Assembly: GCA_021818025.1 (NCBI GenBank)
Contig: JAKAFH010000013.1
Span: 1 to 37,485 of the forward strand
Length of the DNA: 37,485 bases
Source: Actinomycetes bacterium
Lineage (GTDB): Bacteria; Actinomycetota; Acidimicrobiia; Acidimicrobiales; RAAP-2
Reading direction: 5' to 3'
The notes under the pieces are model-generated. The model worked only from the letters and a program-made list of their open reading frames with translations. It had not been told where the DNA came from and did not search any database. Below, one piece after another: positions 22,100-30,932 of this stretch. The first letter of the stretch is position 1, and each line of letters opens with the position of its first letter. The translations under genes and the position numbers were made by a program.

Positions 22100-22801
22100 G
22101 TGCCACCAACGGTCCTGATCGTCGAGGACGAAACCAAGCTTCGCGATCTCATTCGCTCGTTCCTCGAGCGCGAAGGCATCACGGTACTATCGGCCGCGAC
22201 CGGCGCCGAGGCCCTGGCGCTCGCGTCGCACTCGGAGCCCGACCTCGTCGTGCTGGATCTGGGGCTGCCTGACATATCGGGTCTGGACTTGGTCACCGAG
22301 CTCCGTCGAGGCTCAGACGTGCGGGTGCTGATTCTGACCGCCATGTCGAGTGAGGAGGACCGGATCAGGGGGCTCGAGCTGGGCGCGGATGACTACGTCA
22401 CCAAGCCATTCAGTCCACGTGAACTCACGCTGCGGGTCCAGGCGATGTTGCGTCGTGGTCGGGGCCCTGACGAAGGATCCCACCAGCGCTCGTTCGGCAA
22501 CGGACTACTCGAGATCGACGACGATCAGCACGAGGTCCGGGTGCGCGGCGTCCCGATCAGCCTGTCGCGCACGGAGTGGGGGCTGTTGAACGAACTCGCG
22601 AGGACGCCCGGACGCGTCTACTCGCGCTACGAACTGGTGAACGCCGTGCGCGGCTACGAATGGGGAGGCTATGAACGGGTGATCGACTCACACGTCAAGA
22701 ACCTGCGACGCAAACTCGGTGAGGACTCTGCGCACCCCCAGATCATCGAGACGGTGCTCGGCATCGGGTATCGCCTCATGCCCCGCCGAGACGGCTCGTG
22801 A
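22100..22801 (+). CDS. OmpR-family response regulator
   Basis: A 233-aa two-component response regulator. The receiver domain has the acidic pocket (E9, D10), phospho-acceptor D53 in VVLDLGLPD, and the switch Thr and Lys in LTAMSS and DDYVTKPF. The C-terminal winged helix is OmpR/PhoB type (LSRTEWGLLNELARTPGRVYSR, then a recognition helix near RVIDSHVKNLRRKLG). Start GTG 22100 has GGAG 7 bases upstream; the open frame further upstream lacks domain content. The stop overlaps the kinase start as GTGA. The likely target is the glycan operon downstream, whose leader has 11-bp direct repeats. Confidence 0.93.
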   Translation: MPPTVLIVEDETKLRDLIRSFLEREGITVLSAATGAEALALASHSEPDLVVLDLGLPDISGLDLVTELRRGSDVRVLILTAMSSEEDRIRGLELGADDYVTKPFSPRELTLRVQAMLRRGRGPDEGSHQRSFGNGLLEIDDDQHEVRVRGVPISLSRTEWGLLNELARTPGRVYSRYELVNAVRGYEWGGYERVIDSHVKNLRRKLGEDSAHPQIIETVLGIGYRLMPRRDGS

Positions 22802-24138
22802 CCACGTCGCCGGTGGATCGACGCTCCGAGTGGCTGGGACCGGTCGGACGCAGGCTCGCCATTGGCTCGATGCTCATCGCGATGACGTCGGTCGTCGCCC
22901 TCGCCGTGGCCACGGTCTGGCTGACTGACAGCGACATCACCAGTGCGGGCAATGACAACGAGCGTACGAGTACCACCGCACTCGTCTCGTCCATTCGGAC
23001 CGCCTACGCGCGCGATCACGACTGGAAACCATCGGACTTGTCGGCCTCGACGGAACTCGCCCAGGCAATGGGACTGGGACTGACGGTGCGGGTGCACGGC
23101 AGCACCTACGTGTCGCTGGCACCACCATCGGGTGGAGGTCCGACCCGAAGCGTGCCAGTCAAGGTCAATGGCCAGACGATCGCAACCGCCACCATCTCCT
23201 TCCCCGCTTCGGGCCTGCTGCCCGAGGAGGTGCGGTTCCGTCACTCAATCGAGCAGTCGCTGGCGATCGCTTCGGGACTCGCCCTGATCATCGCACTCGC
23301 GACCGCTATCTTCGGCTCTCGGTGGCTCGTGCGTCCCCTGCGCTCACTGACCTTGGCGACACGCCGGCTGGCGAGCGGTGATCACTCCAGTCGCGCCACC
23401 AACATTCGAGGGACCGGCGAAGTGGCTGAGCTCGCCATGGCATTCAACGGGCTCGCGGAGAAGCTCGAGCACGAAGACCACCTTCGTCGAACACTGGTCG
23501 CGGACCTCGCGCACGAATTGCGGACACCGCTGTCAGTACTGAAGGCGCAGATCGAGGGCATTTCGCTCGGCGTGATCGAGCTCGACCAGCACGCGGTCAC
23601 CGCGCTCGGCGAGGAAGTCGAGCACGTCAATCGGCTCGTCGAGGACTTGAGCGTTCTCTCATCGGCCGAGGCCGCTGGACTGGCCCTCAACTTTGAGACA
23701 GTCGACCTCGCGCGCGTCACGTCCAACGCCGCGGCTCGCCTCGCGCCGCGCTACATCGCCAAGGGCGTGAACCTCGAAGTGCAGTTCAGCCCCGCCGCGG
23801 TCAAGGGCGACCCCAACCGCCTCGAACAGATTGCCGTCAACCTCCTGTCAAACGCCGTGAAGTTCACGCCTCCCGGTGGCACGGTCTGGGTCCGTGTCTG
23901 GGGCGATGATCACGAGGGAGTTCTAACGGTCACCGACACCGGGCGAGGGATTCCCGAGGACGAGCAGCGTCTCGTCTTCGACCGATTCTTCAGGGGCGCG
24001 AGCGCTCGGGACACGCCAGGTAGCGGTATCGGGCTCGCGGTGGCGTCATCGCTCGTCCACGCGCACCAGGGAACGATCTCGATCGAGAGTTCACCGGGCT
24101 CTGGAAGCACCTTTACGGTGCGCCTGCCTCGAGCCTGA
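22798..24138 (+). CDS. Sensor histidine kinase, partner of the response regulator
   Basis: A 446-aa membrane kinase. TM1 is at about 21-42 and TM2 at about 158-178, enclosing an extracytoplasmic sensor region of about 115 residues with no recognised fold. HAMP (about 180-230), HisKA with phospho-acceptor H239 in DLAHELRTPLS, and the ATPase domain with N-box NLLSNAVKF, G1 DTGRGIPEDE and G2 GSGIGLAV follow in order. Translation is coupled to the regulator by a GTGA overlap. Signal unknown; a cell-envelope cue is plausible given the glycan-export genes downstream. Confidence 0.93.
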   Translation: MTTSPVDRRSEWLGPVGRRLAIGSMLIAMTSVVALAVATVWLTDSDITSAGNDNERTSTTALVSSIRTAYARDHDWKPSDLSASTELAQAMGLGLTVRVHGSTYVSLAPPSGGGPTRSVPVKVNGQTIATATISFPASGLLPEEVRFRHSIEQSLAIASGLALIIALATAIFGSRWLVRPLRSLTLATRRLASGDHSSRATNIRGTGEVAELAMAFNGLAEKLEHEDHLRRTLVADLAHELRTPLSVLKAQIEGISLGVIELDQHAVTALGEEVEHVNRLVEDLSVLSSAEAAGLALNFETVDLARVTSNAAARLAPRYIAKGVNLEVQFSPAAVKGDPNRLEQIAVNLLSNAVKFTPPGGTVWVRVWGDDHEGVLTVTDTGRGIPEDEQRLVFDRFFRGASARDTPGSGIGLAVASSLVHAHQGTISIESSPGSGSTFTVRLPRA

Positions 24139-24155
24139 GTTCCCGCACCCAAAAT

Positions 24156-24177
24156 TCCACACAACCTCCACACCACC
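24156..24177. promoter_or_regulatory. 11-bp tandem direct repeat upstream of the glycan operon
   Basis: TCCACACAACC is followed directly by TCCACACCACC (10 of 11 identical), and a third CCCACAC lies just beyond. A perfect palindrome CACCGCGGTG sits at 24180-24189. OmpR/PhoB-family regulators bind head-to-tail repeats of 11-bp period, and such a regulator is encoded just upstream. The site is about 100 bp before the first gene of the operon. The repeat is certain; binding is inferred. Confidence 0.45.
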
Positions 24178-24273
24178 CACACCGCGGTGCCACGCCCGTC
24201 GTGTCTCATGAGGTGGCTACGCGAGCGCTCGTCGGACAAGCCGACACGGTGACTGTCGCGAAGGAGAACAGGC

Positions 24274-25233
24274 ATGAACGGAAGGTGCGTTGTTACCGGA
24301 GCCGCGGGCTTCATCGGATCGCGACTGACACGATTGCTGCTGGTCGAAGGCTGGGACGTCGTAGGCGTCGACGCGTTCACCGATTCCTACGATCCGACTG
24401 AGAAGCTCGCGCGCGCGGAGGCACTGCGCACGCATCCTCACTACCGTCACGTCACGGCTGACGTCGCCGAGTGCGACCTCGGCGCCATCGTGGACGGCGC
24501 CGAGGTCGTGTTCCACCTGGCGGGACGGCCCGGCGTGCGCGACAGCTTCGACATTCCCGTGAAGTACCACCACGACAACGTGGTCGCCACCACGTACCTC
24601 GTTGCGGCCGCTCGTCGATCGGCGTCGGTGCGCCGCCTGGTCTACGCCTCATCGTCCTCGGTCTATGGGAACGCGCCACTCCCCTTCACCGAGAATGGTC
24701 CGACGGCGCCCCTGTCGCCGTACGGCCAGACCAAGCTCGAGTCGGAACGCCTGTGCCTCGAGGCCAACGGCACAGACCTCGAGACGACCGCGTTGCGCTA
24801 CTTCACGGTCTACGGTCCTGGTCAGCGCCCCGATATGGGGCTTCGTCGCTTCGCCGAGGCCGCCCTCGACGGTCGCCCGATTCGCCTCTTCGGCGACGGC
24901 ACGCAGAGCCGGGACTTCACCTACGTCGACGACATCGTGCGCGCCACCCGCCAAGCCGCGGACGCCGACGTCGCCGGACTCGCGGTCAACGTGGGCGGTG
25001 GATCCAGGATCACGCTCAACGAGGTGTTCGAGCTGCTCGGCGAGCTAACCGGTGGCCCGGTGTCGTTGCAGCGCGAGCCCTTCGCCCGGGGCGACGCGCG
25101 CCACACCGGCGCCGACCTCACCCTCGCGCGCGAACGGCTCGAGTTTGCCGCGCGCACGGACTTCGCCGACGGCTACGCCGCGGAGGTTGACTGGCTCCGC
25201 GAGCGAAGCCTCGTGACGCTGCGGAGCGCGTGA
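24274..25233 (+). CDS. NAD-dependent sugar-nucleotide epimerase (SDR), likely UDP-hexose/uronate 4-epimerase
   Basis: A 319-aa extended short-chain dehydrogenase. The NAD-binding motif is G9-A-A-G12-F-I-G15; catalytic elements are SSSSVYG and Tyr150-x3-Lys154 (YGQTK). LRYFTVYGPGQRPDM and the late GDGTQSRDFTYVDD are typical of UDP-glucose and UDP-glucuronate 4-epimerases. With UDP-glucose dehydrogenase in the same operon, UDP-glucuronate to UDP-galacturonate is a likely reaction, but substrate cannot be read from sequence alone. ATG 24274 has AAGGAG 7 bases upstream, the best ribosome-binding site in the operon, marking it as the first gene. Confidence 0.88.
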   Translation: MNGRCVVTGAAGFIGSRLTRLLLVEGWDVVGVDAFTDSYDPTEKLARAEALRTHPHYRHVTADVAECDLGAIVDGAEVVFHLAGRPGVRDSFDIPVKYHHDNVVATTYLVAAARRSASVRRLVYASSSSVYGNAPLPFTENGPTAPLSPYGQTKLESERLCLEANGTDLETTALRYFTVYGPGQRPDMGLRRFAEAALDGRPIRLFGDGTQSRDFTYVDDIVRATRQAADADVAGLAVNVGGGSRITLNEVFELLGELTGGPVSLQREPFARGDARHTGADLTLARERLEFAARTDFADGYAAEVDWLRERSLVTLRSA

Positions 25234-26447
25234 TGAGCCAGACCGAAGCGCTGCGCCGTGTCCTGCTCTACGCCCACGACACCTACGGCCTCGGCCACTT
25301 GCGACGCAACCTGGCGATCGCCGCGCACCTGTTGGCAACACACCCGGGACTCCAGGTTGTCTTGATGACTGGCTCTCCCGTGGCTGGACACTTCGCCATC
25401 CCCGAGCGACTGACGCTGGTCCAGCTGCCACCGGTGGTCAAAGTTGGCGTCGAAGAGTACCGATCACACGATGATCGATGGGACATCGATCTCGTGAGGC
25501 GTACCCGCAGCGCGATCATGGTCGACACCGCGCTGCGGTTTCGCCCCAATGTCCTGCTGGTGGACCACGCCCCCATCGGCATGAAGGGCGAGCTCGTTCC
25601 GGTCTATGACGCGCTGAAAACCCACTCGCCGAGCACGCGAATCGTGCTCGGACTCCGCGACGTCCTCGACGACCCCGAGACCGTGCGCCAGCTCTGGCAA
25701 ACCCAGCGCGCCTACGACGCGCTCGAGGACGTGTTCGACCGGATTCTCGTCTACGGGAACCACGACCTCTTTGACGTCGTGTCCTCCTACGGCCTGTCCA
25801 CCAGTGTCGCGTCCAAGCTCACCTACTGCGGCTACGTGAGCCGCCAGCTCCCCGGCGGCGCGGCGCCGATGCGGGAAGATTTCGTTCTCGGCACCGCGGG
25901 CGGTGGCGGCGACGGCGTCGAGGCGCTGTCGGCGACGCTCGCGGCGTGCGCGGCGCTCGGCGTGGCCTGTCGAATCGTGACCGGGCCGCTCATGAGCGCC
26001 ACCGACCGAGCGAGGCTGATCCGCGAGGCGAGTGTGGACCCGCGGGCCTCGGTCACCGAATTCCTACCCGACGCCGACGCCACCATGGCCCGCGCCCGCG
26101 CCGCGGTGACCATGGGTGGTTACAACTCACTCTGCGAGCTCGTTGCGAGCGCCACGCCCACCGTCGTGGTTCCACGGATCTACCCGCGCCGCGAACAGGC
26201 CATCCGGGCCGAACTCTTCGCGGCCCGCGGTGCGGTCGCCGTCGTCTCACCGGGAGCCGATCTGGCTCGGCGCATCTATCAAGCCCTGCGCGGGGCCATC
26301 GATCAGGGACCTCGCACCGGCCCCAGTCCCATCGACCTCGGCGGCCTGGCCGAGATCGAGCGGGCGCTCGACGCCGAGGCGCGCCTGGGCCGAACGCGTG
26401 ACGCCGCGGCGCACACCAGCGTGAACTCAGTGGGGACGCCGGCGTGA
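25233..26447 (+). CDS. MurG-like (GT-B) glycosyltransferase, COG4671-type
   Basis: A 404-aa predicted glycosyltransferase of the COG4671 / GT28-like type, cytoplasmic or membrane-associated. The N-terminal domain has YGLGHLRRN, similar to the glycine-rich acceptor loop of MurG. The C-terminal donor site has AVTMGGYNSLCELVASATPTVVVPR. The start is ATG 25233 (overlapping the epimerase stop as TGATG); GTG 25230 is possible. A paralog closes the same operon (30922-32115). Neither substrate can be assigned; a uronic-acid donor would fit the neighbours. Confidence 0.82.
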   Translation: MSQTEALRRVLLYAHDTYGLGHLRRNLAIAAHLLATHPGLQVVLMTGSPVAGHFAIPERLTLVQLPPVVKVGVEEYRSHDDRWDIDLVRRTRSAIMVDTALRFRPNVLLVDHAPIGMKGELVPVYDALKTHSPSTRIVLGLRDVLDDPETVRQLWQTQRAYDALEDVFDRILVYGNHDLFDVVSSYGLSTSVASKLTYCGYVSRQLPGGAAPMREDFVLGTAGGGGDGVEALSATLAACAALGVACRIVTGPLMSATDRARLIREASVDPRASVTEFLPDADATMARARAAVTMGGYNSLCELVASATPTVVVPRIYPRREQAIRAELFAARGAVAVVSPGADLARRIYQALRGAIDQGPRTGPSPIDLGGLAEIERALDAEARLGRTRDAAAHTSVNSVGTPA

Positions 26448-27712
26448 GCACGACGGTGACCTATCTCACCAAGCGGTTCCCCCGACTCTCCGAGACGTTC
26501 ATCCTCGACGAGATCATCGGACTCGAACAGGCGGGCGTGCCGCTACGGCTCTACGCCATCGCGGATCCTCACGAGGACCTCGTCCAGCCCGACGTCGCGC
26601 GCGTGACGAGTCCCGTGACCTACCTGCGGGCCGAGGGCGGGTCGCGCGAGCGCGTGCGCGTCGCGTTCGCGACCCTGCGCGCACACGCGCGACTCCTACG
26701 TCGAAGACCACGCCGCTACCTCGGTCTGCTCGTCTACATTGCTCGAGAACGCCGACACGTCTCGACACTCGTCAACTTCGCCCAGGCGGGCCGACTGACT
26801 GTCCTGATCGAGGCCGAGGGGGCGCGCCACGTGCACGCCGCCTTCGCCCACGGCCCCGCCTCCGTCGCGCACTTCGTGCACTTACTCAGCGACTTGCCCT
26901 TCAGCTTCTCCGCGCACGCCAAGGACATCTACGTCTCCTCCCCGGACCTGCTGGCGCGCAAGATCCAAGACGCCAGCTTCGTGCTCACGTGCTCGCGCTC
27001 GGCCCACGACGCCATGGTGGGTGTCGCTGACGCCGATGCGGCCAAGGTCCTCCTCGCCCACCACGGCGTCAACACTGAGCGGTTCGCACCCTCCGAAGCG
27101 ACCGCACCGGCACACAACGGACCGATGCGGATCCTGGCGGTCGGTCGACTCGTCCCCAAGAAGGGCTACCCCGTTCTGCTCGGCGCCATCGGTGTCCTCG
27201 TGAACGAGGGTCGCGACGTCGACTGCTCGATCGTGGGCGCCGGGCCCGAGCGTGACGAGTTGGCCGCGCTGGTGGCGAGTCTCGGCATCGGCGATCGCGT
27301 GCACTTCCTCGGCGCCCTATCGGCCACCGGCGTTGCCGCCTCGTATCACGGGGCCGACGTCTTCGTCCAGGCCAGCGTGGTCATGGCCAACGGCGATCGA
27401 GACGGCATTCCCAACTCGCTACTCGAGGCGATGGCGAGCGGCCTCGCGGTCGTCGCGAGCAACGTGGCCGGGATCCCCGAAGTCGTCACCGCCGACGCCG
27501 GTCTCCTGGTCGCACCCGGGGACGCCGAGGCGCTCGCTCGCGCACTGGCGCGACTGCAGGACGAAGAAGGGCTCCGGGAAGGGTTGGGTCAGGCGGCGCG
27601 GCGCCACATGGTCGAGTCGTTCGATCGCCGAGCCTGCGCCTCGGCGATCGCCCCCCTCTTTGACGCCACTCGGTCGGTCGCCGCACCCGTGCGCGGAGGC
27701 GCCCGCTCGTGA
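26444..27712 (+). CDS. GT4-family glycosyltransferase
   Basis: A 422-aa GT-B glycosyltransferase of family 4. The start LTKRFPRLSETFILDE is typical of GT4 enzymes in exopolysaccharide pathways such as colanic-acid WcaL types. FSAHAKDIY is the acceptor-side loop. AVGRLVPKKGYP and DGIPNSLLEAMASGLAVVAS form the nucleotide-sugar site, with Asp in place of the first Glu of the E-x7-E pattern, a common variant. GTG 26444 overlaps the previous stop (GTGA), and the end overlaps the ABC exporter the same way. The probable role is extending a lipid-linked or oligosaccharide acceptor before export. Confidence 0.9.
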   Translation: MSTTVTYLTKRFPRLSETFILDEIIGLEQAGVPLRLYAIADPHEDLVQPDVARVTSPVTYLRAEGGSRERVRVAFATLRAHARLLRRRPRRYLGLLVYIARERRHVSTLVNFAQAGRLTVLIEAEGARHVHAAFAHGPASVAHFVHLLSDLPFSFSAHAKDIYVSSPDLLARKIQDASFVLTCSRSAHDAMVGVADADAAKVLLAHHGVNTERFAPSEATAPAHNGPMRILAVGRLVPKKGYPVLLGAIGVLVNEGRDVDCSIVGAGPERDELAALVASLGIGDRVHFLGALSATGVAASYHGADVFVQASVVMANGDRDGIPNSLLEAMASGLAVVASNVAGIPEVVTADAGLLVAPGDAEALARALARLQDEEGLREGLGQAARRHMVESFDRRACASAIAPLFDATRSVAAPVRGGARS

Positions 27713-29523
27713 TCGGACGTTTTCGCTCGCACATCCGACCGGTTCGCGCGATGCTCGGGGCGGGGCTCGCCGCCAGCGTGCTCGCCGCCGTCATGCAGTG
27801 GCTCATCCCCTGGCCGCTCAAGTTCATCTTCGACAGCGTCCTGGGCCACCGCACGCTCCCGTCGTGGCTGCACTGGATGCCCCATCAGCGCTCGGGACTG
27901 CTCGTTGCGATGATGCTCGCGATGATTGCAATCGCGGCCGCGCTCGCGGTCTCGGACTACTTCTCGACGCGGCTCATGGCCACGGCCGGCCAGCGCGTCG
28001 TGCTCAACATTCGCCGGGAGCTGTTCGACCACCTCGAGGCTCAGTCCCCCCAGTTCCATCAGAGCCGGCGCACCGGCGACCTCCTCGCCCGACTGGGCGG
28101 TGACGTGCAGGCGATCCAGAGCGCGGTGATCAACGCCGTGCCGACCCTCGTACGAAACGTCCTCACCCTCACCGGAATGATCGCGATCATGCTGATCGTC
28201 GACTGGCGCTTCGCGCTGCTCGCCATGACCTTGGTGCCACTGCTCTTGTGGGCGACGCATCACTACCTCGCTCGAATCAAGGCCTACCAGCGCCTGGCGC
28301 GGCGCTCCGACGGCGACGCCAACGCGGTGGCCCAGGAAGTGCTGAACGCGATGACCGTGGTGCAGGCCTTTGGCGCCGAGGCCGTCGAGGCCGCCCGCTA
28401 CGGCGAGGCGACGGAGCGAGGACTCGAGCAGAATCGCCGCGCCATCGTCGCCCAGTCGCAGTTCACGCCGTTGATGACCCTGGCGATGTCGCTGTCCACT
28501 GCGATGGTGTTGTACTTCGGCGCCCGTGACGTGATCGCCGGCAGTCTCACGGCGGGCGACCTGCTGGTGTTCACGGCCTACCTGCGCGGCATGTACAGCC
28601 CCGTGCGCCAGCTCTCGAAGTTGGCCGGCGTCGTCGGGCGCGCCCACGCGGCCGCGGAGCGTGTCGTCGAGCTGCTCGACACGCACGAAGAGGTTCCCGA
28701 AGTCCCCGAACCACGCCATCTCGCCCGCGTCCGCGGCGAGATCGTCCTGGCCGACGTGTCGGTGGCCTACCCGGGCGGCACCCCCGTAATCAGTGGCGTC
28801 TCGCTGCACCTCGACCCGGGAACGCGCCTCGCCCTCGTGGGAACCACCGGCTCGGGCAAGAGCACCCTCGTGCGCCTCCTGCCACGGTTCCTCGACCCGA
28901 CTTCTGGCGCGGTGTACCTCGACGGCGTGAAACTCACCGATCTGGCGCTCGCCGACCTTCGCCGTCAAATCGCCTACGTGCCCCAGGAGCCGTACCTGTT
29001 CCGCGCGCCGGTCTGGGAGAACATCGTCTACGGGTCCGTCGAACTCGGCCGGACGGGCGCCATCGGGGCCGCACGACGTGCTGGCCTGCACGAACTGATC
29101 GAGTCCTTTCCCCAGGGCTACGACACGCTCGCGAGCGAGCGCGGGCAGTCCCTCTCGGGCGGGCAGCGCCAGTGCATCGCGATCGCGCGCGCCATGGCGC
29201 GAAACGCGCCCATCCTGTTGCTCGACGAGCCCATGACAGGCCTCGACGCGGAACTCGAGTCGACCGTGCTCGGCGCGATTGACCTGGTCGCCGCCGGCCG
29301 AACGAGCATCATCGTGAGCCACCAGTTGTCGCGCCTCGGCGCCGTCGACCACATCGCCGTCGTGAGCGACGGACGCATCGACGAGTCTGGCACGCACGCC
29401 CAGCTGATGAACCAACGACGCCTGTACTGGCGCCTTCGCCGGCTGCAGGCCGACGAGCTCGCCAGCCCCGCCGTACCGCGCGAGACAGCACACGCCCACC
29501 AACTCGTCAAAGGAGAGGCATGA
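27709..29523 (+). CDS. ABC exporter (fused TM and ATPase half-transporter)
   Basis: A 604-aa half-transporter of the MsbA/lipid- or glycan-exporter type, expected to work as a homodimer in the membrane. About six TM helices fill residues 1-330. The ATPase domain has Walker A GTTGSGKST (about 380), PQEPYLFRAPVWENI, signature LSGGQRQ (about 482), Walker B ILLLDEP (about 505) and the switch His in IVSHQLSRL. Unusually for this class, translation is coupled on both sides to glycosylation genes (GTGA and ATGA overlaps), so the cargo is likely the glycan or glycolipid made by the operon. No separate TM subunit is needed. Confidence 0.93.
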   Translation: MIGRFRSHIRPVRAMLGAGLAASVLAAVMQWLIPWPLKFIFDSVLGHRTLPSWLHWMPHQRSGLLVAMMLAMIAIAAALAVSDYFSTRLMATAGQRVVLNIRRELFDHLEAQSPQFHQSRRTGDLLARLGGDVQAIQSAVINAVPTLVRNVLTLTGMIAIMLIVDWRFALLAMTLVPLLLWATHHYLARIKAYQRLARRSDGDANAVAQEVLNAMTVVQAFGAEAVEAARYGEATERGLEQNRRAIVAQSQFTPLMTLAMSLSTAMVLYFGARDVIAGSLTAGDLLVFTAYLRGMYSPVRQLSKLAGVVGRAHAAAERVVELLDTHEEVPEVPEPRHLARVRGEIVLADVSVAYPGGTPVISGVSLHLDPGTRLALVGTTGSGKSTLVRLLPRFLDPTSGAVYLDGVKLTDLALADLRRQIAYVPQEPYLFRAPVWENIVYGSVELGRTGAIGAARRAGLHELIESFPQGYDTLASERGQSLSGGQRQCIAIARAMARNAPILLLDEPMTGLDAELESTVLGAIDLVAAGRTSIIVSHQLSRLGAVDHIAVVSDGRIDESGTHAQLMNQRRLYWRLRRLQADELASPAVPRETAHAHQLVKGEA

Positions 29524-30932
29524 GAGACCAGACACGAGGACCGGCCACCAACCCCGTCGCGGCCACGACGGTCTGTGTCATCGGCGCCGGCTACGTCGGG
29601 CTCACCGCGGCCGCCTGCCTCGCCGAGCTCGGCCACGAGGTTCGCTGTGTCGAGTCGGACCCGCTGCGCCTGGCCGCGCTCACGCGCGGCGAGATCCCGA
29701 TCTACGAGCCCGGCATCGAGGAATTGGTCGCGCGCCACACGGGCTCGGGCCGACTCACCTTCACCGCCGACACCGCCGTCGCCATGGACGGCGTGGCGGT
29801 GGCCATGCTGTGCGTCGGAACGCCACCGCGCTCCGACGGCGAACCAGACCTGCGCCAGCTAGGCCGGGCGGCGACCGAGGTCGCCGCCTGCGCGACGACC
29901 AACGTGGCGCTCGTCGTGAAGAGCACCGTGCCCCCGGGCACGTGCGAGGCGCTCGAGCTCTTCGTGGGCGGCCAGGCTCGTGAGGGGGTCCGGGTTCGCG
30001 TGGTGTCCAACCCCGAGTTCCTTCGCGAGGGTCGGGCGGTGTGGGACTTCTTCAACCCCGACCGAGTCGTCGTCGGCGCGGACGACCCCAATCTCGGCCA
30101 ATTGGTCGCTGACCTCTACCCCTCGGACTGGCCCCTCATCGAGTGCAGTCGTCGTAGCGCCGAACTGGTGAAGTACGCGTCCAACACCTTCCTCGCCGTA
30201 AAGATCTCCTTCGCCAACGAAGTCGCTGCCCTGTGCGAGGCGCTCGGCGCCGAGACCGACAAGGTCCTGGGCGGCGTGGGACTCGACGCGCGCATCGGCC
30301 AGGCATTCCTTGCCCCGGGTCCCGGATTTGGCGGCTCGTGCCTGCCCAAGGACCTGTCGGGCTTCATCGCCGTCGCCGAGTCCGCCGGGCGTCCGGCCGA
30401 AGTCGCTCGCGCGGCCCAGCGCGCCAACGACGCCGCGCAGGTCAGTGTCATCGCCAAGGTCGAGTCCGCCCTCGGGTCGCTGCCGGGGCGCACGGTCACC
30501 GTGCTCGGACTCGCCTTCAAAGCGGGTACCGACGACACCCGCTTCTCGCCGGCACTCGCCCTCGTTCGCGGTCTGGCGCTACGCGGGGCGCGGGTGCGCG
30601 TGCACGACCCCATCGCCACGGTGTCCGATCCCGCGGTGTGCCAGCTCGACACACCCTACGACGCCGCGCAGGGATCGGACGCGCTCATCGTCGCCACGGG
30701 TTGGCCCGAGTATCACGACTTGGACCCGACGAAGTTGCGCGCGGTGATGGTGGGACACGTGATCGTGGATGCGGTCGGCGTCACCGCAATCGAACCGTTG
30801 CACGACGTGGGCTTTGACGTCTACGGGGTCGGCCGCGGGCTCGCCACGAGCTTCGCCCCCGTCCTGTGGCGACCACTCGAATGGATGCTGGACGCCGGCC
30901 AGCCGAGCACGATCGCAGCCCGTGAGCGTTGA
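29520..30932 (+). CDS. ugd: UDP-glucose 6-dehydrogenase
   Basis: A 470-aa cytoplasmic enzyme oxidising UDP-glucose to UDP-glucuronate with two NAD+. The Rossmann motif GAGYVGL follows a 15-20-residue tail, catalytic Cys274 is in GFGGSCLPKD, and AELVKYASNTFLAVKISF and LAFKAGTDDTR are conserved family blocks. The length fits. ATG 29520 overlaps the exporter stop (ATGA). Together with the epimerase it could supply UDP-glucuronate and UDP-galacturonate to the three glycosyltransferases. A GDP-mannose dehydrogenase activity is possible but less likely from the motifs. Confidence 0.93.
   Translation: MRDQTRGPATNPVAATTVCVIGAGYVGLTAAACLAELGHEVRCVESDPLRLAALTRGEIPIYEPGIEELVARHTGSGRLTFTADTAVAMDGVAVAMLCVGTPPRSDGEPDLRQLGRAATEVAACATTNVALVVKSTVPPGTCEALELFVGGQAREGVRVRVVSNPEFLREGRAVWDFFNPDRVVVGADDPNLGQLVADLYPSDWPLIECSRRSAELVKYASNTFLAVKISFANEVAALCEALGAETDKVLGGVGLDARIGQAFLAPGPGFGGSCLPKDLSGFIAVAESAGRPAEVARAAQRANDAAQVSVIAKVESALGSLPGRTVTVLGLAFKAGTDDTRFSPALALVRGLALRGARVRVHDPIATVSDPAVCQLDTPYDAAQGSDALIVATGWPEYHDLDPTKLRAVMVGHVIVDAVGVTAIEPLHDVGFDVYGVGRGLATSFAPVLWRPLEWMLDAGQPSTIAARER

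Noticed and set aside
27589-29535. 648-aa open frame antisense to the ABC exporter
   Set aside because: It is a mirror of a strongly conserved ABC gene in GC-rich DNA; its translation is Arg/Gly/Glu/His-rich with no domain.
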